Source: Polaromonas sp047303325
Lineage (GTDB): Bacteria > Pseudomonadota > Gammaproteobacteria > Burkholderiales > Burkholderiaceae_C
Length of the DNA stretch: 64,000 nucleotides
Direction of reading: 5' to 3'
Assembly: GCF_047303325.1 (NCBI RefSeq)
Contig: NZ_JBKBEX010000015.1
Span: forward strand, 1 to 64,000
Shown here piece after piece: positions 32,720-42,713 of this stretch. The notes beneath the pieces were generated by a model that was given only the letters and a program-made list of their open reading frames with translations, was not told the DNA's origin and did no database searches. The first letter of the stretch is position 1. The number at the start of each line of letters is the position of its first letter. Made by a program: the position numbers and the translations under genes.

Positions 32720-32861
32720 GCAACTCCAGATCCAAGGCTTGGATCACATAGTGCACGAATCTATTTGGACATGTCGAAGGCGAGCCACTCAGCGAAATCA
32801 ACCCTGCTGGCCTGATGGGTTGATGGGTTGAGGCATTGGCCTTATAGAAAGCCCAAATGCG

Positions 32862-35303
32862 CTAGCCCAGCGCACGCAAGACGTTCTCCGCAGTAGCAGG
32901 AGCCGTCAACCTCACCGGCGAGTCTTGCTCCCGGCGCGCCCCCACCGCATCGCGCAAAGCCTCATACACGCTGATCGCCAGCATCAGCGGCGGCTCGCCC
33001 ACGGCCTTGCTGCCGAAGACGTTGTCTTCGCGGTTGGGTTCGGGCCACAGGGCTATCTTGAAGTGTTCGGGCACGTCGCCTGTGGCCGGGATTTTGTAGG
33101 TGCTGGGTGCGTGGGTGCTGAGCAGGCCCTTGTCGTTCCACACCAGTTGTTCGGTCGTGAGCCAGCCCATGCCCTGGATAAAACCGCCTTCGATCTGGCC
33201 TATGTCTAGGGCCGGGTTGATGCTGGTGCCCACGTCGTGCAGGATGTCGACCTTGAGCACGCGGCTTTCGCCGGTCAAAGTATCTATCGCGACTTCAGTG
33301 CAGGCCGCGCCGTAGGCGAAGTAGTAGAAAGGCCGGCCGGTCAGCGTGGTTTTGTCGTAGTGGATTTTGGGCGTGCGGTAAAAACCGTCGCTCCACAGCT
33401 GTATGCGGTTGGCGTAAGCCAGTTTCACGACCTCGGTGAAGGGCCGCGCGCCTGCGGGCGTGACGACCTCGCCGTTTTCAAACTGCACGGCGCCCGCGCC
33501 GCAGCGGTCCAGGCCGGCGACGAACTGCGCGAGGTTGTCGCGCACATTGCGGGCCGCGTACTGCGCGGCGCGCGCATTGAGGTCGGTGCCGGCCGAGGCG
33601 GCGGTGGCCGAAGCGTTGGGGACTTTGCTGGTGTCGCTGGCCGTGGCCAGCACCTGGGTGAGGGGCACACCGAGTTCGTCGGCCACGATTTGCGCGACCT
33701 TGGTATTGAGGCCCTGGCCCATTTCGGTGCCGCCGTGGTTCACCTGCACGCTGCCGTCGGTATAGACATGCACCAGCGCACCGGCCTGGTTGAACAGGGT
33801 GGCGGTAAACGAGATGCCGAACTTGACGGGGGTGAGGGCGATGCCACGCTGGATGACTTCGCTTTTGGCATTCCAAGCGGCGATGGCTTCGCGCCGCTGC
33901 CGGTAGTGCGAGGTCTGCTCCAGCTTGGCCAGCAGCGGTTCGAGGATGTTGTCCTCGACCTTCATCTGGTAGTGCGTGGTATCGCGGCGCCGTTCCGGCA
34001 CGGTCGCGCTCGCCGCCGCGACGACTTCGTCGCTGTACAAGTTGCGCCTGCGCACGTCCAGCGGGTCCAGGCCCAGGCTGCGCGCGATGTCGCCCATGAT
34101 GGTTTCGATCACGATCATGCCCTGCGGACCGCCGAAGCCGCGGAAGGCCGTGTTGCTCTGGGTGTTGGTCTTGCAGCGGTAGGAGGCGATCTCCACGTCT
34201 TCGAGGAAGTAGGCGTTGTCGGCGTGGAAGACCGCGCGGTCGGCCACCGGGCCTGAAAGGTCGGCGCTAAAGCCGCAATTGACCGCCATCATGAGCTTGA
34301 GGCCGGTGAGCCGGCCAGTGGCGTCAAAGCCGATGTCGTATTCATAGGCAAAGGGGTGGCGCTTGCCGGTGACCATGAAGTCGTCGTCGCGGTCCAGCCG
34401 CAGCTTGACGGGGCGGCGCAGCTTGTGGGCGGCAATCGCGGCCCAGACGGCCATCTGGCCCGATTGCGTTTCCTTGCCGCCAAAGCCGCCGCCCATGCGC
34501 CTGCACTCCACGCGCACCGCATGGTTGGCAATGCCCAGCGCATGCGAGACCCAGTGCTGAATCTCGCCGGGGTGCTGGGTGCTGGAATACACCAGCCATT
34601 GCTGCTGCTCCTGCGGCACGACGTAGGCGACCTGGCCCTCGAGGTAAAAGTGTTCCTGGCCGCCGACTTCGAGTGTGCCCTGCAGCCTGTGGGCGGCTTT
34701 TTTCAGCGCGGCGGCCGCGTCGCCGCGTTTCACAAACACCGGCGGCAGCACATAACTTTGGGCCTTGAGCGCGTCCTGCACCTTGAGCAGTGCCGGCAAG
34801 GCTTCTATATGGCACACCACCTTGCGCGCGGCACGGCGCGCCTGCATCACGGTATCGGCCACCACCACGCCTATGACCTGGCCTATGTGCTGCACGGTAT
34901 CTTGCGCGAACACTGGTTCGTCATGCGAGAAGTTGCCCAGCACAGTGTCGCCGGGAATGTCACGCGCGAGGATCACGTCGCGCACACCGGGCATGGCGAG
35001 AGCGGCGGCCGTGTCAACACCCAGCAATCGGCCGTGCGCTACGGTGGACAGAATCGGCGCGGCATGCAGCGTGCCGCGCAGTTCGGGAATGTCGTCGACA
35101 TAGGTCGCGGCGCCGGCCACCTGCGCGCGCGCGCTTTCATGCGGTGTGGAGCGGCCGGCCGCGCGCGCGCCGGCGGGCTGGCGAGCCAGCGACTGCTTTT
35201 GGGCCGGGTCGGCGGGCGGCATGCTGTCGGCGCGGGCATTGGCCGTGCGCACCTCGGGGTCGGCCATCGCATCGCGGCTCACGGACATGTCCTTGGCGTT
35301 CAT
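32862..35303 (-). CDS. xdhB: Xanthine dehydrogenase molybdopterin-binding subunit
   Basis: The 813-residue large subunit carries the molybdenum cofactor and oxidises hypoxanthine and xanthine to urate. Family marks include GGGFGGKETQSGQMAVWAA, TAFRGFGGPQGMIVIE, HGGTEMGQGLNTKVAQI, and the catalytic Glu in VGEPPLMLAISVYEAL. The first 45 or so residues form a low-complexity extension. Its start overlaps the xdhA stop by 4 nt. XdhC, needed for cofactor insertion, is encoded elsewhere in the window (13247-14110). Confidence 0.96.
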   Translation of the reverse strand: MNAKDMSVSRDAMADPEVRTANARADSMPPADPAQKQSLARQPAGARAAGRSTPHESARAQVAGAATYVDDIPELRGTLHAAPILSTVAHGRLLGVDTAAALAMPGVRDVILARDIPGDTVLGNFSHDEPVFAQDTVQHIGQVIGVVVADTVMQARRAARKVVCHIEALPALLKVQDALKAQSYVLPPVFVKRGDAAAALKKAAHRLQGTLEVGGQEHFYLEGQVAYVVPQEQQQWLVYSSTQHPGEIQHWVSHALGIANHAVRVECRRMGGGFGGKETQSGQMAVWAAIAAHKLRRPVKLRLDRDDDFMVTGKRHPFAYEYDIGFDATGRLTGLKLMMAVNCGFSADLSGPVADRAVFHADNAYFLEDVEIASYRCKTNTQSNTAFRGFGGPQGMIVIETIMGDIARSLGLDPLDVRRRNLYSDEVVAAASATVPERRRDTTHYQMKVEDNILEPLLAKLEQTSHYRQRREAIAAWNAKSEVIQRGIALTPVKFGISFTATLFNQAGALVHVYTDGSVQVNHGGTEMGQGLNTKVAQIVADELGVPLTQVLATASDTSKVPNASATAASAGTDLNARAAQYAARNVRDNLAQFVAGLDRCGAGAVQFENGEVVTPAGARPFTEVVKLAYANRIQLWSDGFYRTPKIHYDKTTLTGRPFYYFAYGAACTEVAIDTLTGESRVLKVDILHDVGTSINPALDIGQIEGGFIQGMGWLTTEQLVWNDKGLLSTHAPSTYKIPATGDVPEHFKIALWPEPNREDNVFGSKAVGEPPLMLAISVYEALRDAVGARREQDSPVRLTAPATAENVLRALG

Positions 35304-36766
35304 GCGGCCTCCTCCAGCCGGAAGGAGGCCAGGTTGATTTGCTGCAGGCCCTGGCTTTCGAGCCAGTAGCGCTGCAGCAAATTGCCCAGCACCTCGCTGC
35401 GGTAGGCGGCCGAGGCCCGCATGTCGGAGATAGGCGAAAACTCGGCGCGCAAGGCGGCCATGGCCTGGCGCACGGTGGCCTGGGTCCAGGGCTTTCCGGT
35501 AAGCGCCGCTTCGGTCTGCACCGCGCGCACGGGGGTGGCAGCCACGCCGCCCGCGCCTATCGAGGCGGCGATGACCTTGCCGTCTTGCACTTGCAGGTTG
35601 ATCGCCAGGCAGACGGCGGAGATGTCGTCGTCATAGCGTTTGGAGATTTTGTAGACCTTCATCGCTTCCCCGGGCTGTGGCCGGGGCACCTTGATCCAGG
35701 CCAGCACCTCATCCGCGGCCATCACATTCTGGCGGTAGCCGGTGTAGAGCTTCTCCAGCGGCATCTCGCGGTGGCCGCGCACGCTCATCAGCACCACATT
35801 CGCGTTCAAGGCGATGAGCAAGGGCATGGAGTCGCCGATCGGCGATCCGTTGGCGACGTTGCCGCCCAGGGTGCCCGAGTTGCGCACCGGCAAGCCGGCA
35901 AAGCGGGTCGCGAAGTTGTGCAGCTGCGGCCGGTCTTTCGCCAGTGCCGCATAGGCGTCGGCCAGCGTCACGGCCGCGCCTATGGCGATGTGATGCGGGT
36001 AGTGTTCAATACGCCGCAGCTCTTCCACCTTGGTGACGTCAATCACCTGGCCGAATTCCTGATGCATCTTGGTGACCCAGAGGCCCACGTCGGTGCAGCC
36101 GGCGACCAGCTGGGCGCCGGGCCGGTCGGCGCGGGCCTGCAGCAGACCGGCCAGGGTGCGCGGGGCCAGGTAGGCTGTTTCGGTCACGCCGGGTTCGGAG
36201 CGCAGTAACTGGAGCTTGCGCAGCAGCGCGGTTTCATCGACCTTCACGGGCGGCAGCGCCGCCATGGACTGGGCGGCGTCCAGGATGGGCCGGTAACCGG
36301 TGCAGCGGCAAAGATTGCCCGAGAGTTCTTCCTGCGCGAGCTCGCGGCTGATGGGCTCGCCCTTGCAGACATGGTTTTGGTACATGCCGAACAGGCTCAT
36401 GACAAAGCCCGGGGTGCAGAAGCCGCATTGGGAGCCGTGTTCATTCACCATGGTCTGTTGCGCCGGATGCAAGGCGCCGTCTTGAGCCAGGTCCTCCACG
36501 GTCCACAAGGCCATGCCGTCAACCGAATGCGCCAGCCGAATGCAGCTGTTGATGGCACGGTACTGAACCTGCCCGCCGGCCGCCTCGCCCAGTACCACGG
36601 TGCAGGCGCCGCAGTCGCCCTCGCCGCAGCCTTCCTTGGTGCCGCTGCAGGCCAGGTCCTCGCGCAGCAGCTCCAGCAGGGTGCGGCTGGGTGGTACATT
36701 GCTGACGGAAACAACTTCCCCCCGCCTGATGAAACGGATGGGTCTGGAAAAAAGTGGGACAGCCAT
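35300..36766 (-). CDS. xdhA: Xanthine dehydrogenase small subunit (2Fe-2S and FAD)
   Basis: The 488-residue subunit has two [2Fe-2S] clusters in residues 1-165: Cys residues in SGTKEGCGEGDCGACTVVL, GSQCGFCTPGF and GNLCRCTGYRP. A FAD-binding domain follows from about residue 205 (LVAGCTDVGLWVTKMH, GGNVANGSPIGDSMPLLI). It moves electrons from the molybdenum site to NAD. It is first in the xdhAB operon and divergent from a LysR gene 69 bp away, which is the probable activator. Confidence 0.96.
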   Translation of the reverse strand: MAVPLFSRPIRFIRRGEVVSVSNVPPSRTLLELLREDLACSGTKEGCGEGDCGACTVVLGEAAGGQVQYRAINSCIRLAHSVDGMALWTVEDLAQDGALHPAQQTMVNEHGSQCGFCTPGFVMSLFGMYQNHVCKGEPISRELAQEELSGNLCRCTGYRPILDAAQSMAALPPVKVDETALLRKLQLLRSEPGVTETAYLAPRTLAGLLQARADRPGAQLVAGCTDVGLWVTKMHQEFGQVIDVTKVEELRRIEHYPHHIAIGAAVTLADAYAALAKDRPQLHNFATRFAGLPVRNSGTLGGNVANGSPIGDSMPLLIALNANVVLMSVRGHREMPLEKLYTGYRQNVMAADEVLAWIKVPRPQPGEAMKVYKISKRYDDDISAVCLAINLQVQDGKVIAASIGAGGVAATPVRAVQTEAALTGKPWTQATVRQAMAALRAEFSPISDMRASAAYRSEVLGNLLQRYWLESQGLQQINLASFRLEEAA

Positions 36767-36797
36767 GCTTCAGGTTAAACACTCACGCCGTGCCCGG

Positions 36798-36817
36798 CAT
36801 ATCAAAGCCCATATCAA
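36798..36817. promoter_or_regulatory. Direct repeat in xdhA-lysR control region
   Basis: CATATCAA occurs at 36798-36805 and again at 36810-36817, one helical turn apart (12 bp). The pair lies in the 69-bp gap between xdhA and the divergent LysR gene. Direct repeats with this phasing can hold a dimeric regulator, although LysR sites are usually inverted repeats. Confidence 0.35.
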
Positions 36818-36835
36818 GCGCATGGGTGAAAAGGT

Positions 36836-37768
36836 ATGAAAGACCAGGCGCTTTTCGACAAGATAGACCTCCATCTCATCAGGGTCTTGAACACCGTGCT
36901 TACTGAACGCAGCGTATCACGCGCCGCCATCCGACTGGGTATGTACCAGCCCGCCGTCAGCGCGGCGCTCAAGCGCCTGCGGGTGCTGGCCGGCGACCCC
37001 ATCCTGGTGCGTTCGGGCGCGGGCATGGTGCCTACCGATGCCGGCCTGCGCATGATTGAGCCCTCGGCCAGCATTTTGCGCGCGGCCGGCATGCTGTTCA
37101 GCGATGCCCGCGGCTTCGACCCGGCCACGGCCGACACCACCTTCCGCCTGGCGGCCAGCGACTACCTGGACCCGCTTTTTTTGCCGCAGCTGGTGGCGCA
37201 GATCAAGGCGCAGGCGCCGCGTTGCCGCATCGAGATCCAGCCGCTGTCGGCAGACTCCGACTACCGCGCGCAGCTGGCGCAGGGCCAGGCCGACATCGTG
37301 ATCGGCAACTGGGCCGCGCCGCCCGACGACCTGCACATGGCGCGCCTGTTCGGCGACGAGGTGGTCTGCCTGGTGGCCAAGGACCACCCCGCGGTGCGCC
37401 GCGGCTGGGATACCGCAAGCTGGCTGGAAGCCGAGCACATCGCGCCTTCGGCGCTGCACCCGGGCGCCAAGGGCGTGATCGACGAGCACCTGGACGCGCT
37501 GGGCCTGGTGCGCAACATCACGGTGCGCTGCCCGCATTTCGGCCTGATGCCGTCCATGGTGGCATCAAGCTTGCTGGTGATGACCACGGGCCGCCAGTAT
37601 TGCGAACGTTTTTCCGGCATCCTGCCGGTCGCCATACTGCCCAGCCCGGTGGCGTTCCCACGCATGATGTATTACCAGCTCTGGCACGAACGCACCCATG
37701 CCTCGAATGCCGCGAAATGGCTGCGCGAGAGAGTCAAGTCCGTGGCGTCCATGCTGCGAAAAGAATGA
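36836..37768 (+). CDS. LysR family regulator, divergent from xdhAB
   Basis: The 310-residue protein has the LysR helix-turn-helix (LTERSVSRAAIRLGMYQPAVSAALKR spans its core, about residues 22-48) and a substrate-sensing domain starting near residue 90. The N-terminus LHLIRVLNTVL is like NodD/LinR-type members. It faces away from xdhA and precedes the purine importer on the same strand by 83 bp. It probably responds to a purine or urate intermediate and controls one or both sides; this is positional inference. Confidence 0.9.
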   Translation: MKDQALFDKIDLHLIRVLNTVLTERSVSRAAIRLGMYQPAVSAALKRLRVLAGDPILVRSGAGMVPTDAGLRMIEPSASILRAAGMLFSDARGFDPATADTTFRLAASDYLDPLFLPQLVAQIKAQAPRCRIEIQPLSADSDYRAQLAQGQADIVIGNWAAPPDDLHMARLFGDEVVCLVAKDHPAVRRGWDTASWLEAEHIAPSALHPGAKGVIDEHLDALGLVRNITVRCPHFGLMPSMVASSLLVMTTGRQYCERFSGILPVAILPSPVAFPRMMYYQLWHERTHASNAAKWLRERVKSVASMLRKE

Positions 37769-37851
37769 CTTTGCGTGACGGGTGGGCGTAAGCCACCCGC
37801 CTGGCTCCCTAGAATACCGACGACCTTAAAAAAAACGGACACCACGAGACA

Positions 37852-39411
37852 ATGAGCGCAGCACAGCCCCCCACCGACAGCCCTTCCGGGCCGCAAGCGC
37901 GGCTGCGGCTTGAGGGCATCAGCAAAAGTTATCCCGGCGTGCTGGCCAACAGCGGCATTTCGCTGACCGTGCGGCCCGGCGAGATCCACGCCGTGCTTGG
38001 CGAGAACGGAGCGGGCAAATCCACGCTGATGAAAATCATCTACGGCGCCGTCAGGCCCGACACCGGCACCGTGGCCATGGACGGCCAACTGGTGACGGTG
38101 CGCAACCCACACGAGGCTCGGGCGCTGGGCATCAGCATGGTGTTCCAGCATTTCAGCCTGTTCGACACGCTCACCGTGGCCGAAAACGTCTGGCTGGGGC
38201 TGGACAAACACCTGAGCCTGGCCGACGTCTCGGCCCGCATCGTGCAGACCACCCAGGCTTACGGCTTGCAACTGGACCCGGCGCGGCCGGTGCACACGCT
38301 CAGCGTGGGTGAGCGCCAGCGTGTCGAAATCGTGCGCGCGCTGCTCACGAATCCCCGGCTGCTGATTCTGGATGAGCCAACCTCGGTGCTGACGCCGCAG
38401 GCGGTCGAGAACCTGTTTGTCACCCTGCGCCAGCTGGCCGCGCAGGGCTGCAGCATTCTCTACATCAGCCACAAGCTGCATGAAATCCGCGCGCTGTGCA
38501 CCGCCTGCACCGTGCTGCGCGGCGGCAAGGTCTCGGGTGAATGCGACCCGCGCCAGGAGTCGAATGCCTCGCTGAGCCGCCTCATGATTGGTGCCGAGCC
38601 GCCCGCGCTGGAACACCGCGAGCTGCACGCCGGCGCCGTGGTGCTGGACGTCAAGCGGCTGGATTTGCCCAAGGAAGAACAGTTCGGCGTGGACCTGCAC
38701 CAGGTGGCGCTGCAGGTGCGTGCCGGCGAAGTGGTCGGCATTGCCGGCGTCTCGGGCAACGGCCAGAAGGAATTGCTCTACGCGCTTTCGGGTGAAGACA
38801 CCCGTGCCGCCGGCGAGGCCATCGTGGTCAAGGGCCAGGCGGTGGGCAAGCTGGGGCCGCACCGGCGCCGGGCGCTGGGCCTGCATTTTGTGCCGGAAGA
38901 GCGCCTGGGCCGCGGCGCCGTGCCAACGCTCTCGCTGGCGCGCAACCTGTTGCTCACGCGCAAGGAGTCCGTGGCCGGCAACGGCTGGCTGAACCGCGGC
39001 GCGCTGCAGGCGCAGGCCGAACGCATCATCGCCGCCTACAAGGTCAAGTCGGGCGGGCCGCAGGCGGTGGCCAAGTCGTTGTCGGGCGGTAACCTGCAGA
39101 AGTTCATCATGGGCCGCGAGATCGACGCCCAGCCCACGCTGCTCATCGTCTCGCAGCCGACCTGGGGTGTGGACGTGGGCGCTGCCACGCAGATACGCGG
39201 CGAGCTGCTCAAGCTGCGCGATGCCGGCTGCGCGGTGCTGGTGGTCAGCGAGGAGCTGGAAGAATTGTTCGACATCTGCGACCGGCTTTATGTGATGGCC
39301 AAGGGCCAGCTCTCGCCCTCGCTGCCGCGCGCCGACGCGACGGTGGAGCGAGTGGGGCAGTGGATGAGCGGCCTGTGGGCGCAGACGGAGGTGGCCCATG
39401 GCGCAGCTTGA
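37852..39411 (+). CDS. Nucleoside/purine ABC importer, double ATPase subunit
   Basis: The 519-residue protein contains two fused ATPase domains, as in RbsA-like and NupA/YufO-type importers. Domain 1 has Walker A GENGAGKST at residues 50-58, signature LSVGERQRVEI and Walker B LLILDEPTSVL. Domain 2 has a degenerate P-loop (GVSGNGQKE) and signature LSGGNLQKF, the usual asymmetry in this group. The stop overlaps the first permease gene by 14 nt. With two permeases and a BMP lipoprotein it forms a complete nucleoside or nucleobase uptake system beside purine-degradation genes. Confidence 0.92.
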   Translation: MSAAQPPTDSPSGPQARLRLEGISKSYPGVLANSGISLTVRPGEIHAVLGENGAGKSTLMKIIYGAVRPDTGTVAMDGQLVTVRNPHEARALGISMVFQHFSLFDTLTVAENVWLGLDKHLSLADVSARIVQTTQAYGLQLDPARPVHTLSVGERQRVEIVRALLTNPRLLILDEPTSVLTPQAVENLFVTLRQLAAQGCSILYISHKLHEIRALCTACTVLRGGKVSGECDPRQESNASLSRLMIGAEPPALEHRELHAGAVVLDVKRLDLPKEEQFGVDLHQVALQVRAGEVVGIAGVSGNGQKELLYALSGEDTRAAGEAIVVKGQAVGKLGPHRRRALGLHFVPEERLGRGAVPTLSLARNLLLTRKESVAGNGWLNRGALQAQAERIIAAYKVKSGGPQAVAKSLSGGNLQKFIMGREIDAQPTLLIVSQPTWGVDVGAATQIRGELLKLRDAGCAVLVVSEELEELFDICDRLYVMAKGQLSPSLPRADATVERVGQWMSGLWAQTEVAHGAA

Positions 39412-40510
39412 AGTCCGCCCCCAGCCGTCCGCCTTCTGGAGCTATGCCTCGCCGCTGCTGGCCCTGCTGATCACCGTGTTGATCGGCGTGGCGCTGTTTG
39501 TGGCCCTCGGCAAGGACCCGGTCAAGGGCCTGCAGGTGTTTTTCTGGGAACCCATCAAGTCGCCGTACGCCATCGGCGAGTTGCTGGTCAAGGCCACGCC
39601 GCTGCTCATCATCGCGCTGGGGCTGGCCGTGTGCTTTCGCTCCAATGTCTGGAACATAGGCGCCGAAGGCCAGTTCGTCATGGGCGCCATCGCGGCCGGC
39701 GGCATCGCGCTGCTCGCGGAAAAAACCACGGGCCCCTGGATTGTTCCGGCCATCCTGCTGGCCGGCATCGCGGGCGGCATGGCCTGGGCCGGCCTCACGG
39801 CCCTGCTGCGCGACCGCTTCAATGCCAATGAAATCCTGGTCAGCCTGATGCTGGTCTATGTGGCCGACATGGTACTCAACTTCCTGGTCTTCGGCCCCTG
39901 GAAAGACCCCAACGGCTACAACTTCCCTCAGACCAAGACCTTTGAGGCCGTGACGCAGATTCCCCGGCTCATGCAGGGCTCGCGCGTGAACATCGGCATC
40001 GTCCTCGCTTTGCTGGGCGTGGCCGGGCTGTGGCTGTTTTTGTTCCGCACCTATGCCGGCTTCCGGCATGAGGTCAGCGGCCTGGCGCCCGCGGCCGCGC
40101 GCTACGCCGGCTTTTCGTCGCGCCGCGCGCTGTGGCTGGCCTTGCTGACCTCGGGCGCCGCCGCGGGCCTGGCCGGCGCGCTGGAGGTGGCCGGCCCCAT
40201 AGGCCAGCTCACGCCCTATGTGCCGGCGGGCTACGGCTTTGCCGCCATCATCGTGGCCTTTGTGGGGCGGCTGCACCCGGTGGGCGTGGTGTTCTCGGCC
40301 ATCCTGATGAGCATGTTTTATATAGGCGGCGAGCTCGCGCAGTCGCGTCTGGGCCTGCCCAAGTCCATCACGGGCGTGTTCCAGGGCCTGCTGCTGTTCA
40401 GCCTGCTGGCCTGCGACACCCTGATCGCCTACCGCCTGAGGCTGGCCAAACCCATCACCATGCCGGTGGCCACGCCGCCGTCGTCCGAAGTCCTCAAAGG
40501 AGCCGAGTGA
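39398..40510 (+). CDS. Nucleoside/purine ABC importer permease 1
   Basis: The 370-residue permease of the BPD_transp_2 type has about ten membrane helices. Marks are GLAVCFRSNVWNIGAEGQF, a signature of BMP-system permeases, and GYGFAAIIVAFVGRLHPVGVVF. It starts within the last codons of the ATPase gene and its TGA overlaps the start of permease 2 (TGATG). It forms one half of the membrane channel. Confidence 0.93.
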   Translation: MAQLEVRPQPSAFWSYASPLLALLITVLIGVALFVALGKDPVKGLQVFFWEPIKSPYAIGELLVKATPLLIIALGLAVCFRSNVWNIGAEGQFVMGAIAAGGIALLAEKTTGPWIVPAILLAGIAGGMAWAGLTALLRDRFNANEILVSLMLVYVADMVLNFLVFGPWKDPNGYNFPQTKTFEAVTQIPRLMQGSRVNIGIVLALLGVAGLWLFLFRTYAGFRHEVSGLAPAAARYAGFSSRRALWLALLTSGAAAGLAGALEVAGPIGQLTPYVPAGYGFAAIIVAFVGRLHPVGVVFSAILMSMFYIGGELAQSRLGLPKSITGVFQGLLLFSLLACDTLIAYRLRLAKPITMPVATPPSSEVLKGAE

Positions 40511-41430
40511 TGGATTCCACCGCGCTGCTGATCGCCGCGACGCTGAGCGCCGGCACCGTGCTGGCCATCGCGGCCCTGGGCCTGCTCATCAATGAAAAAG
40601 CCGGCGTCGTCAACCTGGGCGCCGAGGGCATGATGCTGTGCGCCGCCATCGCCGGTTTTGCCACCGTGGTGCACACCGGCAACAGCTGGCTGGGCTTTGC
40701 GGCCGGCATGGCGGCGGGTGCCTTCCTGGCGGCTGTTTTCGGGGTGCTGGTGATCTGGCTCAACACCAACCAGTACGCGACCGGCCTGGCGTTGAGCCTG
40801 TTCGGCGCGGGTTTTTCGGCCTTTGCCGGCATCAAGTACGTGCAGGAAAAACTGCCCGAGCAGCCGCACTACCCGATTCCCTTCCTGGCCGATGTTCCGC
40901 TGTTGGGCCCGGCGCTGTTCCGCCAGCACCCCATGGTCTATATCGCGATGGCGCTGACGGCCGGGCTCATCTGGTTTTTGTACCGCACGCGCGCCGGCCT
41001 GGTGCTGCGATCCGTCGGCGAAAGCCCCGAATCGGCGCATGCGCTGGGCTACCCGGTGCGGCGCATACGGCTGGCCGCCGTGGTGGCCGGCGGCGCGCTC
41101 TGCGGCCTGGCCGGCGCCTATGTGTCGGTGGCCTACACGCCGCTGTGGGTCGAGGGCATGATCGCCGGCAAGGGCTGGATCGCGCTGGCGCTCACCACCT
41201 TCGCTACCTGGCGCCCGGCACGGGTGTTGCTTGGGGCTTACCTGTTCGGCGGGGTGACCATGCTGCAATTTCACCTGCAAAGCCTGGGCGTGAACGTGCC
41301 CACGCAGTTTTTGAGCATGCTGCCCTACCTGGCTACCATCGTGGTGCTGGTGCTGATCTCGCGCAACCCGCTGTGGATTCGCGTCAACATGCCCAGCTCC
41401 ATCGGCAAGCCGTTTTACCCCGGGGCATGA
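40510..41430 (+). CDS. Nucleoside/purine ABC importer permease 2
   Basis: The 306-residue second permease is of the same type, with LLINEKAGVVNLGAEGMML near the N-terminus and helices through to about residue 290. The frame is open far upstream, but ATG 40510 shares one base with the previous stop and gives the normal start. It pairs with the product of 39398-40510. The binding lipoprotein gene follows after 92 bp. Confidence 0.93.
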   Translation: MDSTALLIAATLSAGTVLAIAALGLLINEKAGVVNLGAEGMMLCAAIAGFATVVHTGNSWLGFAAGMAAGAFLAAVFGVLVIWLNTNQYATGLALSLFGAGFSAFAGIKYVQEKLPEQPHYPIPFLADVPLLGPALFRQHPMVYIAMALTAGLIWFLYRTRAGLVLRSVGESPESAHALGYPVRRIRLAAVVAGGALCGLAGAYVSVAYTPLWVEGMIAGKGWIALALTTFATWRPARVLLGAYLFGGVTMLQFHLQSLGVNVPTQFLSMLPYLATIVVLVLISRNPLWIRVNMPSSIGKPFYPGA

Positions 41431-41522
41431 GGACCCGCTTCCGGGTTTCCGCCGCATAATTGCATTTTTTAAGCGCACCCTGTTTTACTTTCTTCACCTT
41501 CCTTCCACGAAAGCGAGATGAC

Positions 41523-42680
41523 ATGACTGACCTGCAAAAACGTTCCCTGCTCAAGCTGGCGGCCCTGTCCGCGGTGGCTGCGGCAGCCCTGGTGGGTTGC
41601 GGCAAAAAGGAAGAGGCGGCACCGGCAGCTCCGGCCGCCGCGCCCGCGGCTGCGGCGCCCGCCGCCAAGGCCGAACCCCTGAAGGTGGCGTTTGCCTACG
41701 TCGGCCCGGTGGGCGACGGCGGCTGGACCTATGCCCACGACAACGGCCGCAAGGCGGTGCAGCAGGCTTACGGCGACAAGGTCGTCACCAGCTTCGTCGA
41801 AAAAGTGCCCGAGTCGGCCGACGCCGAACGTGTGATCCGCGACATGGCGGCCCAGGGCAACAAGCTGATCTTCGGCACCACCTTCGGCTACATGGAGCCC
41901 ATGCTCAAGGTCGCCGGCGACACCAAGGACGTCAAGTTCGAGCACGCCACCGGCTACAAGCAGGCCGACAACATGCGCACCTATGACAGCCGCACCTACG
42001 AAGGCGCCTACATGGCCGGCGTGATTGCGGGCAAGATGAGCAAGACCGGCACGCTGGGCGTGGTCGGCTCGGTGCCGATTCCCGAAGTCGTGCGCAACAT
42101 CAACAGCTTCACGCTGGGCGCGCAGTCGGTCAACCCCAAGGTCAAGACCAAGGTGGTCTGGGTCAACGAATGGTTCAACCCGCCCAAGGAAACCGAAGCC
42201 GCCACCGCCCTGATCAACGGCGGCGCCGACGTGCTGTTCCAGAACACCGATTCCTCCGCCGTGCTGCAGACCGCCGAAAAAATGGGCAAGCGCGCCTTTG
42301 GCTGGGATTCCGACATGACCGCCTACGGCCCCAAGGCCCACCTGGCCTCGGCCATCATCAACTGGGGCCCTTACTACGTGAAGTCCGTGGGTGAGGCGCT
42401 GGAAGGCAAATGGACCGGCAACACCGCCTCCTGGTGGGGCGTCAAGGAAGGCGCGATCGACATCGTCTCGATTGCCGCCGACGTGCCCGACGAGACCAAA
42501 AAGCGCATCGACGAAGTCAAGGCGGGCCTCAAGGACGGCAGCTTCTCGATCTGGAAAGGCCCGATCACCGACAACACAGGCAAGGAACTGCTGGCCAAAG
42601 ACGTGGTAGCCGACGACAAATTCCTGGGCGGCCTGAAGACTTACGTCAAGGGCGTTGAGGGCAAGGTTCCAGGTAACTGA
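41523..42680 (+). CDS. BMP family substrate-binding lipoprotein
   Basis: The 385-residue protein is exported and probably lipidated. The signal sequence KRSLLKLAALSAVAAAAL leads to a lipobox LVGC with Cys26, followed by an Ala/Pro-rich linker. The mature domain resembles BmpA/PnrA/Med-type purine nucleoside binding proteins (FAYVGPVGDGGWTYAHDNGRK, FGTTFGYMEPMLKVA, FQNTDSSAVLQTAEK). It completes the ABC importer. Purine nucleosides or bases are the likely ligand, from family and context. A strong terminator lies at 42840-42867. Confidence 0.92.
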   Translation: MTDLQKRSLLKLAALSAVAAAALVGCGKKEEAAPAAPAAAPAAAAPAAKAEPLKVAFAYVGPVGDGGWTYAHDNGRKAVQQAYGDKVVTSFVEKVPESADAERVIRDMAAQGNKLIFGTTFGYMEPMLKVAGDTKDVKFEHATGYKQADNMRTYDSRTYEGAYMAGVIAGKMSKTGTLGVVGSVPIPEVVRNINSFTLGAQSVNPKVKTKVVWVNEWFNPPKETEAATALINGGADVLFQNTDSSAVLQTAEKMGKRAFGWDSDMTAYGPKAHLASAIINWGPYYVKSVGEALEGKWTGNTASWWGVKEGAIDIVSIAADVPDETKKRIDEVKAGLKDGSFSIWKGPITDNTGKELLAKDVVADDKFLGGLKTYVKGVEGKVPGN

Positions 42681-42713
42681 TGAAGTGCCTTTCCCCGGGA
42701 GTGCGGAGTATTG

